From Stomorhina lunata (Eukaryota; Arthropoda; Insecta; Diptera; Rhiniidae), in the NCBI GenBank assembly GCA_933228675.1, contig OW121744.1, positions 19,946,111 through 20,010,110 of the forward strand: DNA of 64,000 nt, given 5' to 3'. Of the stretch, positions 45,049 to 58,084 are shown piece after piece. A program made the translations under genes and the position numbers. The notes under the pieces were generated by a model. It ran no database searches. It worked only from the letters and a program-made list of their open reading frames with translations, and had not been told where the DNA came from. The first letter of the stretch is position 1, and every line of letters starts with the position of its first letter.

Positions 45049-47259
45049 CAACAACATCTTACCCACATATCGCAGAGAAGTCCAAAGTTAAATCTTTGAT
45101 TAATTCCTGAAAATATTTTTTATTTTCATTAATTTAGTCACTTTACAGCAATAGTTTCTTTCAGTGCAGATTAAAATTAAAATGTATATGACCAGTTTTT
45201 CTAAAATGTCTGAATTTATAAATCATAAACATTTAGAAACAAAATAAAAAATGTTTACCAAATACACGCAAAGTAACCGAAAAATAAATTATAAATTGCA
45301 CTGAAGCATGACATGGTATATGAGCTATAGAACCCGAGGATAGACATAACTATTAACATATCTATTAGCTACGAGCCCAGTAGTTTCAAAATGAGGCAGT
45401 GTCTCCAAAACATAAATACGATAGCGATTCCTTTAGTGTCTACTACTGGTGGTTTAGGATTAAAATAAAGATTATTCTAAGTTTCATATGGTTAAGGCAA
45501 AAAGTATTTTAAGCACTTTTTGCCTAAACCATAGGCATCTAATAATAATCTTCATAATTCTATCAGATACTGATTGCCCTTAACAATTTTTAACTGCTTA
45601 GTAGTCAAATAGTAACATCTGTATTTGAAACAATAAAAAGTAAATTAATGCTTATTTTATGTATATGTATTAGGGTAATACTAGTTTTTAAAGAATTTTA
45701 AATGTTCCTCTGTCACTTTAAAGAGATTATAGTTAATGCTAAAAACCTTTATCAACTGACCTTAAACTTTAATCGAACAAGTTTTGAGTTAACTATAACT
45801 CAAAAATCATTATTTTCGGCAAAATAAGGCTCACACTAATGTTTTTGTAGAAGTAAGTAAGTAGTACATGAATGTCTGTGTGAGTTTTGTGGCTGTTTAC
45901 GAAGCTTTAAGGTATAAACAATAAAGTCAGCTTTTTTCGTTGGTTTAAATATTAAAATCAACAGCGACCAACAAAAAATACAGTAACAGTAACCGTCAAC
46001 AACAACATCAGGATTCAAATACACACACACACATACGACTACCACTACATTGGTGTATAACCTTTAGCTACTTCCGTTGCAGAACCAACGGAATGTGGCT
46101 AAATTAAGTAGATGTTGGAAGAAAGGGGTATCAGGACTAACAAATGTTTATGGACGAATGAGGAGAAATGAAGAGTGTGTAAAAGGCTAATAGAATCAAA
46201 TGTAGTTCAGGGCATGCATTTTCGTTGTTGTCGTTGTTGTTATATTGTTATTTTCCTGCACCAGTGGCTGCTGCTGAATTTAACTTGTATACGAATGTGA
46301 ATACATTTATGTCTTTTTTTTTCTTGTTTTTGTTGTTTGTCGCATAACAGCAGGATTGTTTTTATTTAGGCCAAAAACTCATGATGTTGATGCATGCAGG
46401 CATGCATGAATTAACTAACAATGCAATAACTAAAATAGAAATAGCAAAAAAATTAAAAAAAAACTTACAATGAAAATATCAGAGAAATTTTAAAACAATA
46501 ATCCTTTTGTTTGCAAAATTGTTACAGTAATCTAGACTGCAACAAAAAAAAGAATATAAACATGGACGAAAATGTACCAAATATTCATAATTAGGCCGGC
46601 ATGATACCTATACCAATGCAAACTGGGTTCTCTGTCACCTCTTCAGAATGATGCTTAGTCAACTTAAAGATAATGGGTTTTTGTTTTAGGCCCTTTTTCG
46701 AACATACTACATACATACTATGAGTAAACTTTTGAATAATCATCTAAGGAGTACCATCGATTGATAATATTGACCAAATTATTTCGAAATACATACAAAT
46801 GGATAACATATTATTTTACCGGAGGTCCTGGAAAAAATCAAAATGGTTCCCTAAAATCTTTTAATTTCTATTTCTAATTGTCATCCTATTTTTATCAAGC
46901 CGGTCTCGTCCACCATTTCTAATATAGTCGTACATTTTGTAGTAACCTGACATGCTAGCATTCATGCATGCTTGTAAGTCATACAAAAAATGTCAAACAC
47001 AGATGAGGGGTTAACTAGAATACACTAATGTTAGTATAGTGGTGCAATCTTATATGGAAATCTTATACAAAAAAATTGTTTAAACAATAAACGAATACTT
47101 GAATATATAAGCAAAAAAAAAAAAAAAAAACATTGCCCAAAAACCGACAATTAAATACCCTACACCAAGGATTAACATTAATGTTTAAAGGACATTGGGT
47201 AAATGTCTAAATGAAGACATAAACAGTAAAATTAATCCACATTTTTGTCATTGGCTTGG
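45049..47259. other. Spacer with a hairpin, no gene recognised
   Basis: Mostly AT-rich unique-looking DNA. A hairpin of pre-miRNA size lies at 45468-45553. Near 46215-46280 there is a cgttgttgtcgttgttgtta stretch and a ctgctgctg. A poly-A run lies at 47112-47130. Confidence 0.5.
45468..45553 (+). ncRNA. Pre-miRNA-like hairpin candidate
   Basis: The 38-nt arms (45468-45505 and 45515-45552) pair at about 32 of 38 positions with no bulge needed, around a 9-nt loop. The loop-proximal 16 nt (ggttaaggcaaaaagt against actttttgcctaaacc) have one mismatch. Size and symmetry fit a miRNA precursor, but a decayed inverted-repeat transposon would look the same. Confidence 0.3.
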
Positions 47260-50200
47260 TTTAAGTCTATGTCTTGACTATATATTTATCTATGTCTTAG
47301 TCTATGACTTAGTCTATGTCTTAGTATATGTCTTAGTGTATGTCTTAGTATATAACTTAGTCTTTGTCTTAGTCTATGTCTTAGTCTATGTCTTAGTCTA
47401 TGTCTTAGTCTATGTCTTAGTCTATGTCTTAGTCTATATCTTAATCTATGTTTTAGTCTATATCTTAGACTATGCCTTGGTTATATCTTAGTCTATGTCT
47501 TAGTCTATGTCAGTCTATGTCAGTCTATACCTTAGTCTAAGTCTTAGTATATATCTTAGTCTATGTCTTAGTCTATGCCTTAGTCTATGTCTTAGTCTAT
47601 GTCTTAATCTATGTCTTAGTCTATGTCTTAGTCTATGTCTTAGTCTATGTCTTAGTCTATGTCTTAGTCTATGGGTTAGTCTGTATCTTAGTCTATGTCT
47701 TAGTCTATGTCTTAGTCTATGTCTTAGTCTATGTCTTAGTCTATGTCTTAGTCTATGTCTTAGTCTATGTCTTAGTCTATGTCTTAGTCTATATCTTAAT
47801 CTATGTTTTAGTCTATATCTTAGACTATGCCTTAGTCTATATCTTAGTCTATGTCTTAGTCTATGTCAGTCTATGTCAGTCTATACCTTAGTCTAAGTCT
47901 TAGTATATATCTTAGTCTATGTCTTAGTCTATGCCTTAGTCTATGTCTTAGTCTATGTCTTAATCTATGTCTTAGTCTATGTCTTAGTCTATGTCTTAGT
48001 CTATGTCTTAGTCTATGTCTTAGTCTATATCTTAGTCTATGTCTTAGTCTATGTCTTAGTCTATGTCTTAGTCTATGTCTTAGTCTATGTCTTAGTCTAT
48101 GTCTTAGTCTATGTCTTAGTCTATGTCTTAGTCTATGTCTTAGTCTATGTCTTAGTCTATGTCTTAGTCTATGTCTTAGTCTATGTCTTAGTCTATGTCT
48201 TAGTCTATGTCTTAGTCTATGTCTTAGTCTATGTCTTAGTCTATGTCTTAGTCTATGTCTTAGTCTATGTCTTAGTCTATGTCTTAGTCTATGTCTTAGT
48301 CTATGTCTTAGTCTATGTCTTAGTCTATGTCTTAGTCTATGTCTTAGTCTATGTCTTAGTCTATGTCTTAGTCTATGTCTTAGTCTATGTCTTAGTCTAT
48401 GTCTTAGTCTATGTCTTACTCTATGTCTTAGTCTATGTCTTAGTCTATGTCTTAGTCTATGTCTTAGTCTATGTCTTAGTCTATGTCTTAGTCTATGTCT
48501 TAGTCTATGTCTTAGTCTATGTCTTAGTCTATGTCTTAGTCTATGTCTTAGTCTATGTCTTAGTCTATGTCTTAGTCTATGTCTTAGTCTATGTCTTAGT
48601 CTATGTCTTAGTCTATGTCTTAGTCTATGTCTTAGTCTATGTCTTAGTCTATGTCTTAGCCTATGTCTTAGCCTATGTCTTAGTCTTAGTCTATGTCTTA
48701 GTCTATGTCTTAGTCTATGTCTTAGTCTATGTCTTAGTCTATGTCTTAGTCTATGTCTTAGTCTATGTCTTAGTCTATGTCTTAGTCTATGTCTTAGTCT
48801 ATGTCTTAGTCTATGTCTTAGTCTATGTCTTAGTCTATGTCTTAGTCTATGTCTTAGTCTATGTCTTAGTCTATGTCTTAGTCTATGTCTTAGTCTATGT
48901 CTTAGTCTATGTCTTAGTCTATGTCTTAGTCTATGTCTTAGTCTATGTCTTAGTCTATGTCTTAGTCTATGTCTTAGTCTATGTCTTAGTCTATGTCTTA
49001 GTCTATGTCTTAGTCTATGTCTTAGTCTATGTCTTAGTCTATATCTTAGTCTATGTCTTAGTCTATGTCTTAGTCTATGTCTTAGTCTATGTCTTAGTCT
49101 ATGTCTTAGTCTATGTCTTAGTCTATGTCTTAGTCTATGTCTTAGTCTATGTCTTTGTCTATGTCTTAGTCTATGTCTTAGTCTATGTCATAGTCTATGT
49201 CTTAGTCTATGTCTTAGTCTATGTCTTAGTCTATGTCTTAGTCTATGTCTTAGTCTATGTCTTAGTCTATGTCTTAGTCTGTGTCTTAGTCTATGTCTTA
49301 GTCTATGTCTTAGTCTATGTCTTAGGCTATGTCTTAGTCTATGTCTTAGTCTATGTCTTAGTCTATGTCTTAGTCTATGTCTTAGTCTATGTCTTAGTCT
49401 ATGTCTTAGTCTATGTCTTAGTCTATGTCTTAGTCTATGTCTTAGTCTATGTCTTAGTCTATATCTTAGTCTATGTCTTAGTCTATGTCTTAGTCTATGT
49501 CTTAGTCTATGTCTTAGTCTATGTCTTAGTCTATGTCTTAGTCTATGTCTAAGTCTATGTCTTAGTCTATGTCATAGTCTATGTCTTAGTCTATGTCTTA
49601 GTCTATGTCTTAGTCTATGTCTTAGTCTATGTCTTAGTCTATGTCTTAGTCTATGTCTTAGTCTATGTCTTAGTCTATGTCTTAGTCTATGTCTTAGTCT
49701 ATGTCTTAGTCTATGTCTTAGTCTATGTCTTAGTCTATGTCTTAGTCTATGTCTTAGTCTATGTCTTAGTCTATGTCTTAGTCTATGTCTTAGTCTATGT
49801 CTTAGTCTATGTCTTAGTCTATGTCTTAGTCTATGTCTTAGTCTATGTCTTAGTCTATGTCTTAGTCTATGTCTTAGTCTATGTCTTAGTCTATGTCTTA
49901 GTCTATGTCTTAGTCTATGTCTTAGTCTATGCCTTAGTCTATGCCTTAGTCTATGTCTTAGTCTATGTCTTAGTCTATGTCTTAGTCTATGTATTAGTCT
50001 ATGTCTTAGTCTATGTCTTAGTCTATGTCTTAGTCAATGTCTTAGTCTATGTCTTAGTCTATGTCTTAGTCTATGTCTTAGTCTATGTCTTAGTCTATGT
50101 CTTAGTCTATGTCTTAGTCTATGTCTTAGTCTATGTCTTAGTCTATGTCTTAGTCTATGTCTTAGTCTATGTCTTAGTCTATGTCTTAGTCTATGTCTTA

Positions 50201-51200
50201 GTCTATGTCTTAGTCTATGTCATAGTATATGTCTTAGTCTATGTCATAGTATATGTCTTAGTCTATGTCTTAGTCTATGTCTTAGTCTATGTCTTAGTCT
50301 ATGTCTTAGTCTATGTCTTAGTCTATGTCTTAGTCTATGTCTTAGTCTATGTCTTAGTCTATGTCTTAGTCTATGTCTTAGTCTATGTCTAAGTGTATGT
50401 CTTAGTCTATGTCTTAGTCTATGTCTTAGTTTATGTCTTAGTCTATGTCTTAGTCTATGTCTTAGTCTATGTCTTAGTCTATGTCTTAGTCTATGTCTTA
50501 GTCTATGTCTTAGTCTATGTCTTAGTCTATATCTTAGTCTATGTCTTAGTCTATGTCTTAGTCTATGTCTTAGTCTATGTCTTAGTCTATGTCGTAGTCT
50601 AAGTCTTAGTATATGTCTTAGTCTATGTCTTAGTCTATGTTTTAGTCTATGTTTTAGTCTATGTCTTAGTCTATGTCTTAGTCTATGTCTTAGTCTATGT
50701 CTTAGTCTATGTCTTAGTCTATGTCTTAGTCTATGTCTTAGTCTATGTCTAAGTCTATGTCTTAGTCTATGTCTTAGTCTATGTCTTAGTCTATGTATTA
50801 GTCTATGTCTTAGTCTATGTCTTAGTCAATGTCTTAGCCTATGTCTTAGTCTATGTCTTAGTCTATGTCTTAGTCTATGTCATAGTCTATGTCTTAGCCT
50901 ATGTCTTAGTCTATGTCTTAGTCTATGCCTTAGGCATAGATGCCTTAGTCAATGGGTTAGTCTATGTCTTAGTATATGACTTAGTCTATATCTTAGTCTA
51001 TGTCTTAGTCTATGTCTTAGTCTATGTCTTAGTCTATGTCTTAGTCTATGTTTTAGTCTATGTTTTAGTCTATGTCTTAGTCTATATCTAAGTCTATGTC
51101 TTTGTCTATGTTTTAGTCTGTGTCAAAGTCTATGTCTTAGTCTATGTGTTATTATTTGCCTTGGTCTATGATTAGTTTATGTCTTAGTCTATGTGTGTTC
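47260..51200 (-). repeat. 12-bp satellite array 2, opposite orientation
   Basis: The plus strand reads cttagtctatgt, the reverse complement of array 1. The core 47990-50380 is highly regular, with scattered single changes, and the right edge (50900-51200) decays. A segment near 47500-47855 is repeated about 356 bp further on, including the marker gtcagtctatgtcagtctat. Frames of over 1,000 codons here are repeat by-products. Confidence 0.95.
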
Positions 51201-53519
51201 TATTAGTATCTGCTTGTATGTGTAAGTTTAAAATTTTTTTTTAACTTATTTAAAAGTGATTTTTTTCACATGTCATTCACAAGCTGGACAAATTATTTTA
51301 AATCCGAACGTGTTTTATTCTCTAAACACGTAAATTATTATTTTTTGTAACAAATCCCTGGCCACAACTGCAAAAAATCTTTGTTCTTAAATTACGTGCT
51401 GTATTTAAATTACATGTCTTTAAAAAAAAAATTTAAATGTATTTAAAAACGTCGTTACATTTTTTATTCTTAAGATAAGTGAAAATCTGAGGCAATATTT
51501 TTAAATTTGTAAGTTCTTTTTCCAACTTTTCCCCATAAATTTGTACTGTCGCTTAAAGTGTCTTCGCTTAAAAGGTTAAAATATACTTATTAGATATTTT
51601 AAAGAAAAGGGGCAAGTCAGATTTCATTGTAAATAGTGATTCTTGTATGTGTATACGTATTTAAATATATAAAAGCCTTATAAATGGCTACAAGACTAAC
51701 ATATAAACAGTGATATAGACGAGGGCTTAGACATGGTTCAAGATTTAGTCATAGACTATGATATAAACTATGTCTCTGGATATGGCTGTTATATAAACTT
51801 AGATATAAGACATAATTGAAGCTTTTTTCTAAAAGACATACATACATATATAAATAAAAACGCCAGTAAAACGTGTTTTAAATTTTAAAAATCCATAATT
51901 ATAAAATACTTCTTATCCTTATTTTTAATATTCATATCCAATGCATTAAATTTATAAAAAATGTTTTCCTTTTTTAATATTTTGAAAACTAAACCCAATA
52001 AAAGATTGTTAAATTAGGCCTGTCATCAAACTCAAGACAAATTTTATTTACATTTTCACTTTTTCTTTTACAACTTTACTTTTTATAATCCATTTCCCCA
52101 AAGGGATTTCCTAAAAGCTCTTTACTCTCACATACAAACATAAGTAAAATGTGGCTGTGTCTTGAATACCTTTTTTTCTTGGCATTTTGACCTTTTTAAA
52201 ATTTTCTTTTTTATTTTCATTTATTTACAACACAAGAAATGTGAATACATTTCTACAAGTTATATTTTCTGGTTTTTATTAAAAAACTCATAAAATTGTG
52301 ATACTTATGTATGTATGTATTGAAATATGTATGTATATTTAGATACGAATGTAAATACTCTAAGGTATAGAAATAAACATGTATTTGGGTTCACTTATAC
52401 ACTCAAGTGTCAGAATAAAAATTCAGTTTTATTTTTGTTTTTGTAACATCATCAATAAAAATATTAATTTTATTCTTGTTTCATGAGTTTTAGTTTTTTC
52501 ATTGTTCCTGAGCTACAAATTAAATATAGTTTTTAGGTCAATACCTTTAAAATATGATTAAATTTGTTTTTCTGACACAAATTTTAACTTGACTTATTAA
52601 GTAAAATATGTAAGAAAAGTAAAAAATATCGAAATATAATCTTATATACCCTTCATCAACAACATACATTCATCAAAATTGCAAATATTTTTTAAGATGG
52701 TTTTACTTTTTGACATAAATTGAGTCAGGTGAAGGAAAATGTCTTCAATTTAATATATCACACTTATTCGTATAACAGATAAAGGTGATAGATAGAAGGA
52801 AAGACAGGCTGACTTCGCTTATTCTGCACATCTAACTATAACTATCTCGAGCATATATATTCAAAATAAGATAACCTACATTATATGCATGTGATAAAAA
52901 GTAGTTAATAATATGCTATAACATCTTCAAATATCTCGGGAATCCCTCAGATATAAAATCTTCAAAATAAAAATATAGAAAAAAATAAGAAAACTGAAAT
53001 ACACTATTGAATTTTTTCTTCTATTTTGAATGTACCCTTGAGAATATTTTCGCAATTCAAATAATTTTTTTTTGTCTATTATTGTAGTATTTAAAAAATG
53101 TAAGCATATTTATATATTTATATATATTATATATATATATTTATATACCTTATCTCCAAGTATTTACTAGACTCATACAACCTCTATAATAAGCCTTTTA
53201 TATTTTAGGTTACATATTGAGAGACATAAATTGGGTTTCAATAATAAAATTGTTCAATATGATTTCTGACTTACATGGACTGAGAGTGACCCACTTCAAA
53301 TATTCTAAAGTGTCAGTTAGTGCACCCCCATATGCCCCTTATAATTTATGTTTAGAGCAATATAATTTTTGCTAGTCTACCTGTAACTCACTTTACTTCA
53401 CAATTATCATCAATCACTTGATTATATGTTTTTGAAAGGTAATATAAATGAAATGTTGGCAAAAGATTTCAAATTCCTACCTTCACCCGATGTGCTTCGC
53501 TACCTCTTCATATCTATAT
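51201..53519. other. AT-rich spacer with a satellite relic
   Basis: No gene is recognised. At about 51700-51830 the text gatatagacgagggcttaga, catggttcaa, tagtcatagacta and so on looks like a decayed piece of the 12-bp satellite in the orientation of array 1. ta-rich runs lie at 53105-53150. Confidence 0.5.
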
Positions 53520-55573
53520 CATATACACGTCTTTGTCTATGTTTAATTCTATGTCTTAGTCTATGTCTTAGTCAATGTCTTAGTCTATGTCTTAGTCTAT
53601 GTCTTAGTCTATATCTTAGTCTATATCTTAGTCTATGTCTTAGTCTATGTCTTAGTCTATGTCTTAGTCTAAGTCTTAGTCTATGTCTTAGTCTATGTCT
53701 TAGTCTATGTCTTAGTCTATGTCTTAGTCTATGTCTTAGTCTATGTCATAGCCTATGTCTTAGTCTATGTCTTAGTCTATATCTTAGTCTATGTCTTAGT
53801 CTATGTCTTAGTCTATGTCTTAGTCTAAGTCTTAGTCTATGTCTTAGTCTTTGTCTTAGTCTATGTCTTAGTCTATGTCTTAGCCTATGTCTTAGTCTAT
53901 GTCTTAGTCTATGTCTTAGTCTATGTCTTAGTCTATGTCTTAGTCTATGTCTTAGTCTAAGTCTCAGTCTATGTCTTAGTCTATGTCTTAGTCTATGTCT
54001 TCGTCTATGTCTTAGCCTAAGTCTTAGTCTATGTCTTAGTCTATGTTTTAGTCTATGTCTTATTCTATGTCTTAGTCTATGTCTTAGTCTATGTCTTAGT
54101 CTATGTCTTAGTCTATGTCTTAGTCTATGTCTTAGTCTAAGTCTTAGTCTATGTCTTAGTCTATGTCTTAGTCTATGTCTTCGTCTATGTCTTAATCTAT
54201 GTTATGGTCTACATCTTAGTCTATGTCTTAGCCTATGTCTTAGTCTATGTCTTAGTCTATGTCTTAGTCTATGTCTTAGTCTATGTCTTAGTCTAAGTCT
54301 TAGTCTATGTCTTAGTCTATGTCTTAGTCTATGTCTTCGTCTATGTCTTAGCCTAAGTCTTAGTCTATGTCTTAGTCTATGTTTTAGTCGATGTCTTATT
54401 CTATGTCTTAGTCTATGTCTAGTCTATGTCTTAGTCTATGTCTTAATCTATGTCTTAATCTATGTCTTAATCTATGTCTTAGTATATGTCTTAGTATATG
54501 TCTTAGTCTATGTCTTAGCCTATGTCTTATTCTATGTTTTGGTCTACGTCTTAGTCTATGTCTTAGTCTATGTCTTAATCTATGTCTTAATCTATGTCTT
54601 AGTATATGTCTTAGTATATGTCTTAGTATATGTCTTAGTCTATGTCTTAGTCTATGTCTTATTCTATGTTATGGTCTACGTCTTAGTCTATGTCTAAGCC
54701 TAAGTCTTAGTCTATGTCTTAGTCTATGTTTTAGTCTATGTCTTATTCTATGTCTTAGTCTATGTCTTAATCTATGTCTTAATCTATGTCTTAATCTATG
54801 TCTTAGTATATGTCTTAGTATATGTCTTAGTCTATGTCTTAGTCTATGTCTTATTCTATGTTATGGTCTACGTCTTAGTCTATGTCTTAGTCTATGTCTT
54901 AGTCTATCTCTAAGCCTATGTCTTAGTCTATGTCTTAGTCTAAGTCTTAGTCTATGTCTTAGTCTTTTTCTTAGTCTATGTCTTAGTCTATGTCTTAGTC
55001 TAGGTCTTAGTCTATGTCTTATTCTATGTCTTTGTCTATGTCTTAGTCTATGTCTTAGTCTATGTCTTAGTCTATGTCTAGTCTATGTTTTAGTCTATGT
55101 CTTAGTCTATGTCTTAACCTATGTCTTAATCTATGTCTTAGTATATGTCTTAGTCTATGTCTTAGTCTATGTCTTAGTCTATGTCTTAGTCTAAGTCTTA
55201 GTCTGTGTCTTAGTCTATGCCTTAGTCTATGTCTTAGTCTATATCTTAGTCTATGTCTTAGTCTATATCTTAGTCTATGTCTTAGTCTATATCTTAGTCT
55301 ATGCCTTAGTCTATGTCTTAGTTTATGTCTTAGTCTATTTTTTATTCTATGTCTAAGTCTATGTCTTAGTCTATGTCTTAGTCTATGTCTTAGTCTATGT
55401 CTTAGTCTATGTCTTAGTCTATGTCTTAGTCTATGTCTTAGTCTATGTCTTAGTCTATGTCTTAGTCAATGTCTTAGTCTATGTATTAGCCCATGTCTTA
55501 GTCTATGTCTAAGTCTATGTCTTAGTCTATGTTTTAGGCTATGTCTTAGTCAATATCTTAGTCTGTGTCTGTG
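53520..55573 (-). repeat. 12-bp satellite array 3, orientation of array 2
   Basis: cttagtctatgt units with more variants than array 2 (gtctaag, gttatggtctac, cttaatctatg, cttagtatatg). Variant units recur in blocks, for example gttatggtctac at about 54200, 54670 and 54860, so segments have been duplicated. Confidence 0.94.
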
Positions 55574-55579
55574 AAAACT

Positions 55580-56470
55580 TTTTATAGAATATTTTTTATA
55601 AATTTTTTTTTTGAGAAAAATTAATATAGGAAATTTTCTGAGAAAAATACTGATTTTGTTAAAATTTTGCAAGAAAAAAATTTTATAGCAAATGTTTTCC
55701 GTAAAATATTTTTACAGGTATTTTTGTGAAAAAATTTTTAAAGGAAAACTTTCAAGAAAAAAATTTTTATAGAAACTTTTTGGTGAAAAAAAATTGGATA
55801 GAAAATTTTTGCAGAATACATTTTTATAGAAAATCTTTCGAGAATAAATTTTTATGAAAAATTTTTTAAGAATACATTTTTAAAGAAAATTTTTCGAGAA
55901 TAATTTTTTGTAGAAAATGTTTTGACAAAAAATTTTTATAGAAAATTTTTCGAGCACAAATTTTTATAGAAAATTTTTCGAGAACAAATTTTTATAAAAA
56001 ATTTTTCGAGAAATTTTTTTTTTTAATTTTTATAGACAATTTTTTGTGAAAATTTTTTTATAGAAAATTTTTTGTGAAAAAATGTTTATGAAAATCTTTA
56101 TAAACATTTTTTCACAAAAAATTTTCTATAAAAAATTTTTATAGAAATTTTCTTGTAAAAAGATTTTATAGAAATTTTCTTGTGAAATAATTTTTATAGA
56201 CACTTTCGTGTAAAAAAATTTTATAGAATATTTTTAGTGAAAAAAATATATGCATATAAAATTTTTGTAACAAAATTTTTTTCATGAAAAAATTTTTAGG
56301 GAAATTTTTTATGAAAAAATTTATATCGGAAATTTTTCATGGACAAATTTTTATAGGAAATTTTTCATAAAAAATTTTTTTTCTAAACTAATGTTTTTAG
56401 CAAATTTTCAGTGAACAAAATTTTATACAAAAACAATTTCATGCTGAAGTTATTATTTGTAGAAAAGTTT
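55580..56470 (+). repeat. Degenerate ~28-bp AT-rich satellite
   Basis: About 30 poorly conserved units of tttttatagaaaatttttcg, then agaaaaa/tgtgaaaa. It begins directly where the 12-bp array 3 ends. It shares the tatagaaaattttt box with the other short-period arrays. Confidence 0.75.
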
Positions 56471-58084
56471 TCGTTGAAAAGAAATAATACTGTAATTTTT
56501 ACATTTAAATTTTTTTTCTACAAAATTTATTTTGAGACCTTAATTTATTTTGGGTTTATGCTTTGTTTAAATAGCTTCTTTTGAATACGCATATTTCACA
56601 AAAAAATGTTGTTGTTGACCGAAACTTTTATGCTTGAAATTTATAGTTTCCTGCCATCATTCCTTTGTCAAAATACGTTTTGCATAAAATAACTTTTTTT
56701 GTTAGGTTATGAAATATAAGCCTTTTTATTTATGTATATAAATTTCACCGAAATGACACTGTAACCCCAGAATATTTTTATGTTTTCTTAAAAACAAAAA
56801 AATAAAGAAAGATAATAGAAAAAATTTTGAAAACAAATATAAAAGGGCTGGCAGCTTTTGGGAATAAAATAAATAGAAAAGAAGATGATGTTGAGTCTGA
56901 AGCAATGGCAGCCAGCAACAGCTATAAAAGTTGGTGACTATGATGATGATGATGACGACGACGGTAATGATGATGATGAAGATGTTGATAAATCCTGTCA
57001 TAAAATATGTACTTAAGATGTAACAAAAATATTTTATCAAGATTAAACAAAGATTTTGTCAAGCCTTTTTAGGGTCTTTCTCTCACGAAGGGGGTTTTTA
57101 TTGTTTTTTACATGCCCTACATCTCTAAGGGAGTATAATGTTATTGCTTACATACGTAACATTAAATAATGGTAATAAAAATTGTTCAGTCTATAAAAAT
57201 TATATCTACATTTAAAAATATTCTTATAAATTAAAATTTTTTAATATCACTTAGAGTATTTTAGGTAATTTTAGATTTTCTGTGATAGTTAAAAAATTTG
57301 TTGTTTTCGCAAAATTTATTTTCCTCAAATGGTGTTACCTAAGCTTCCAAAACTTTTTATTATATTTTTGTTGCAGTTTTTCTTTTTTTTATTTCCTTTC
57401 TTAAAGATGAAAAACAGAAATAAATTGCTTGTAAAATAAAACAGAAAAAAAATGTATGAAAATAAATGTAAAATGTCAGGAAAATGTTAGAAATTAATGT
57501 ATACAAGTGCATTTTTATAAATAGGTCATAACATACAAATAAATAAAACAAGAAAAACATTTGGCTACATCCATTAGTAAAATGGTTTGTTGAAAAGGCG
57601 TTAAGTTCTGCCTTATGATTTTTACACTAAGACAAAGATTTTGGTTATTATATAATTTTATATAAAAGGTTTTTTTAATAAAAGTTGTATCTCATTTTTA
57701 ACTAGAACGTTGTCGACTTCAGAGAAAAAAAATATTATATCTACCATCAAAAGCCCCATTTGCGAAACATTTGATGTTAGACATGAAAAATGTATCTCTG
57801 AAATCACCATCATCGGATCCATTGCTTTGCTTTGCAATAAAATCTCTATTTTAAATGGCTATATTATTTAATACGCAATAAAATTCTATTAAGTTTTGTC
57901 ATTGATTAAGAGCAACATAATCGAAAAAGTCTAGTTTGGCAGTCCATGCCACCAGGAGCCGAAGACGTTTTGTAATTTTCGTTAATATCACGATCATTAA
58001 CAAAACCTCTGAAAATGAGTAATAAAATCACTCAGTTGAGATTTGGAAAATCCAAAACAAAAGTGAAAATCCTATTTAAAGCAA
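56471..58084. other. AT-rich spacer with a GAT/GAC repeat
   Basis: No gene is recognised. 56940-56990 is a gatgatgat / gacgacgac trinucleotide stretch. Two minus-strand frames of 66 and 104 codons are rich in I, F and Y and come from AT composition. Confidence 0.5.

Noticed and set aside
47863..50979. 1,038-codon open frame (LSLC repeats)
   Set aside because: It is the 12-bp satellite read in one frame. The period is a multiple of 3, other frames are also open, and there is no domain.
53426..55574. Frames of 423, 259 and 166 codons
   Set aside because: 12-bp satellite array 3. The non-repeat leader of the first frame has no recognisable domain.
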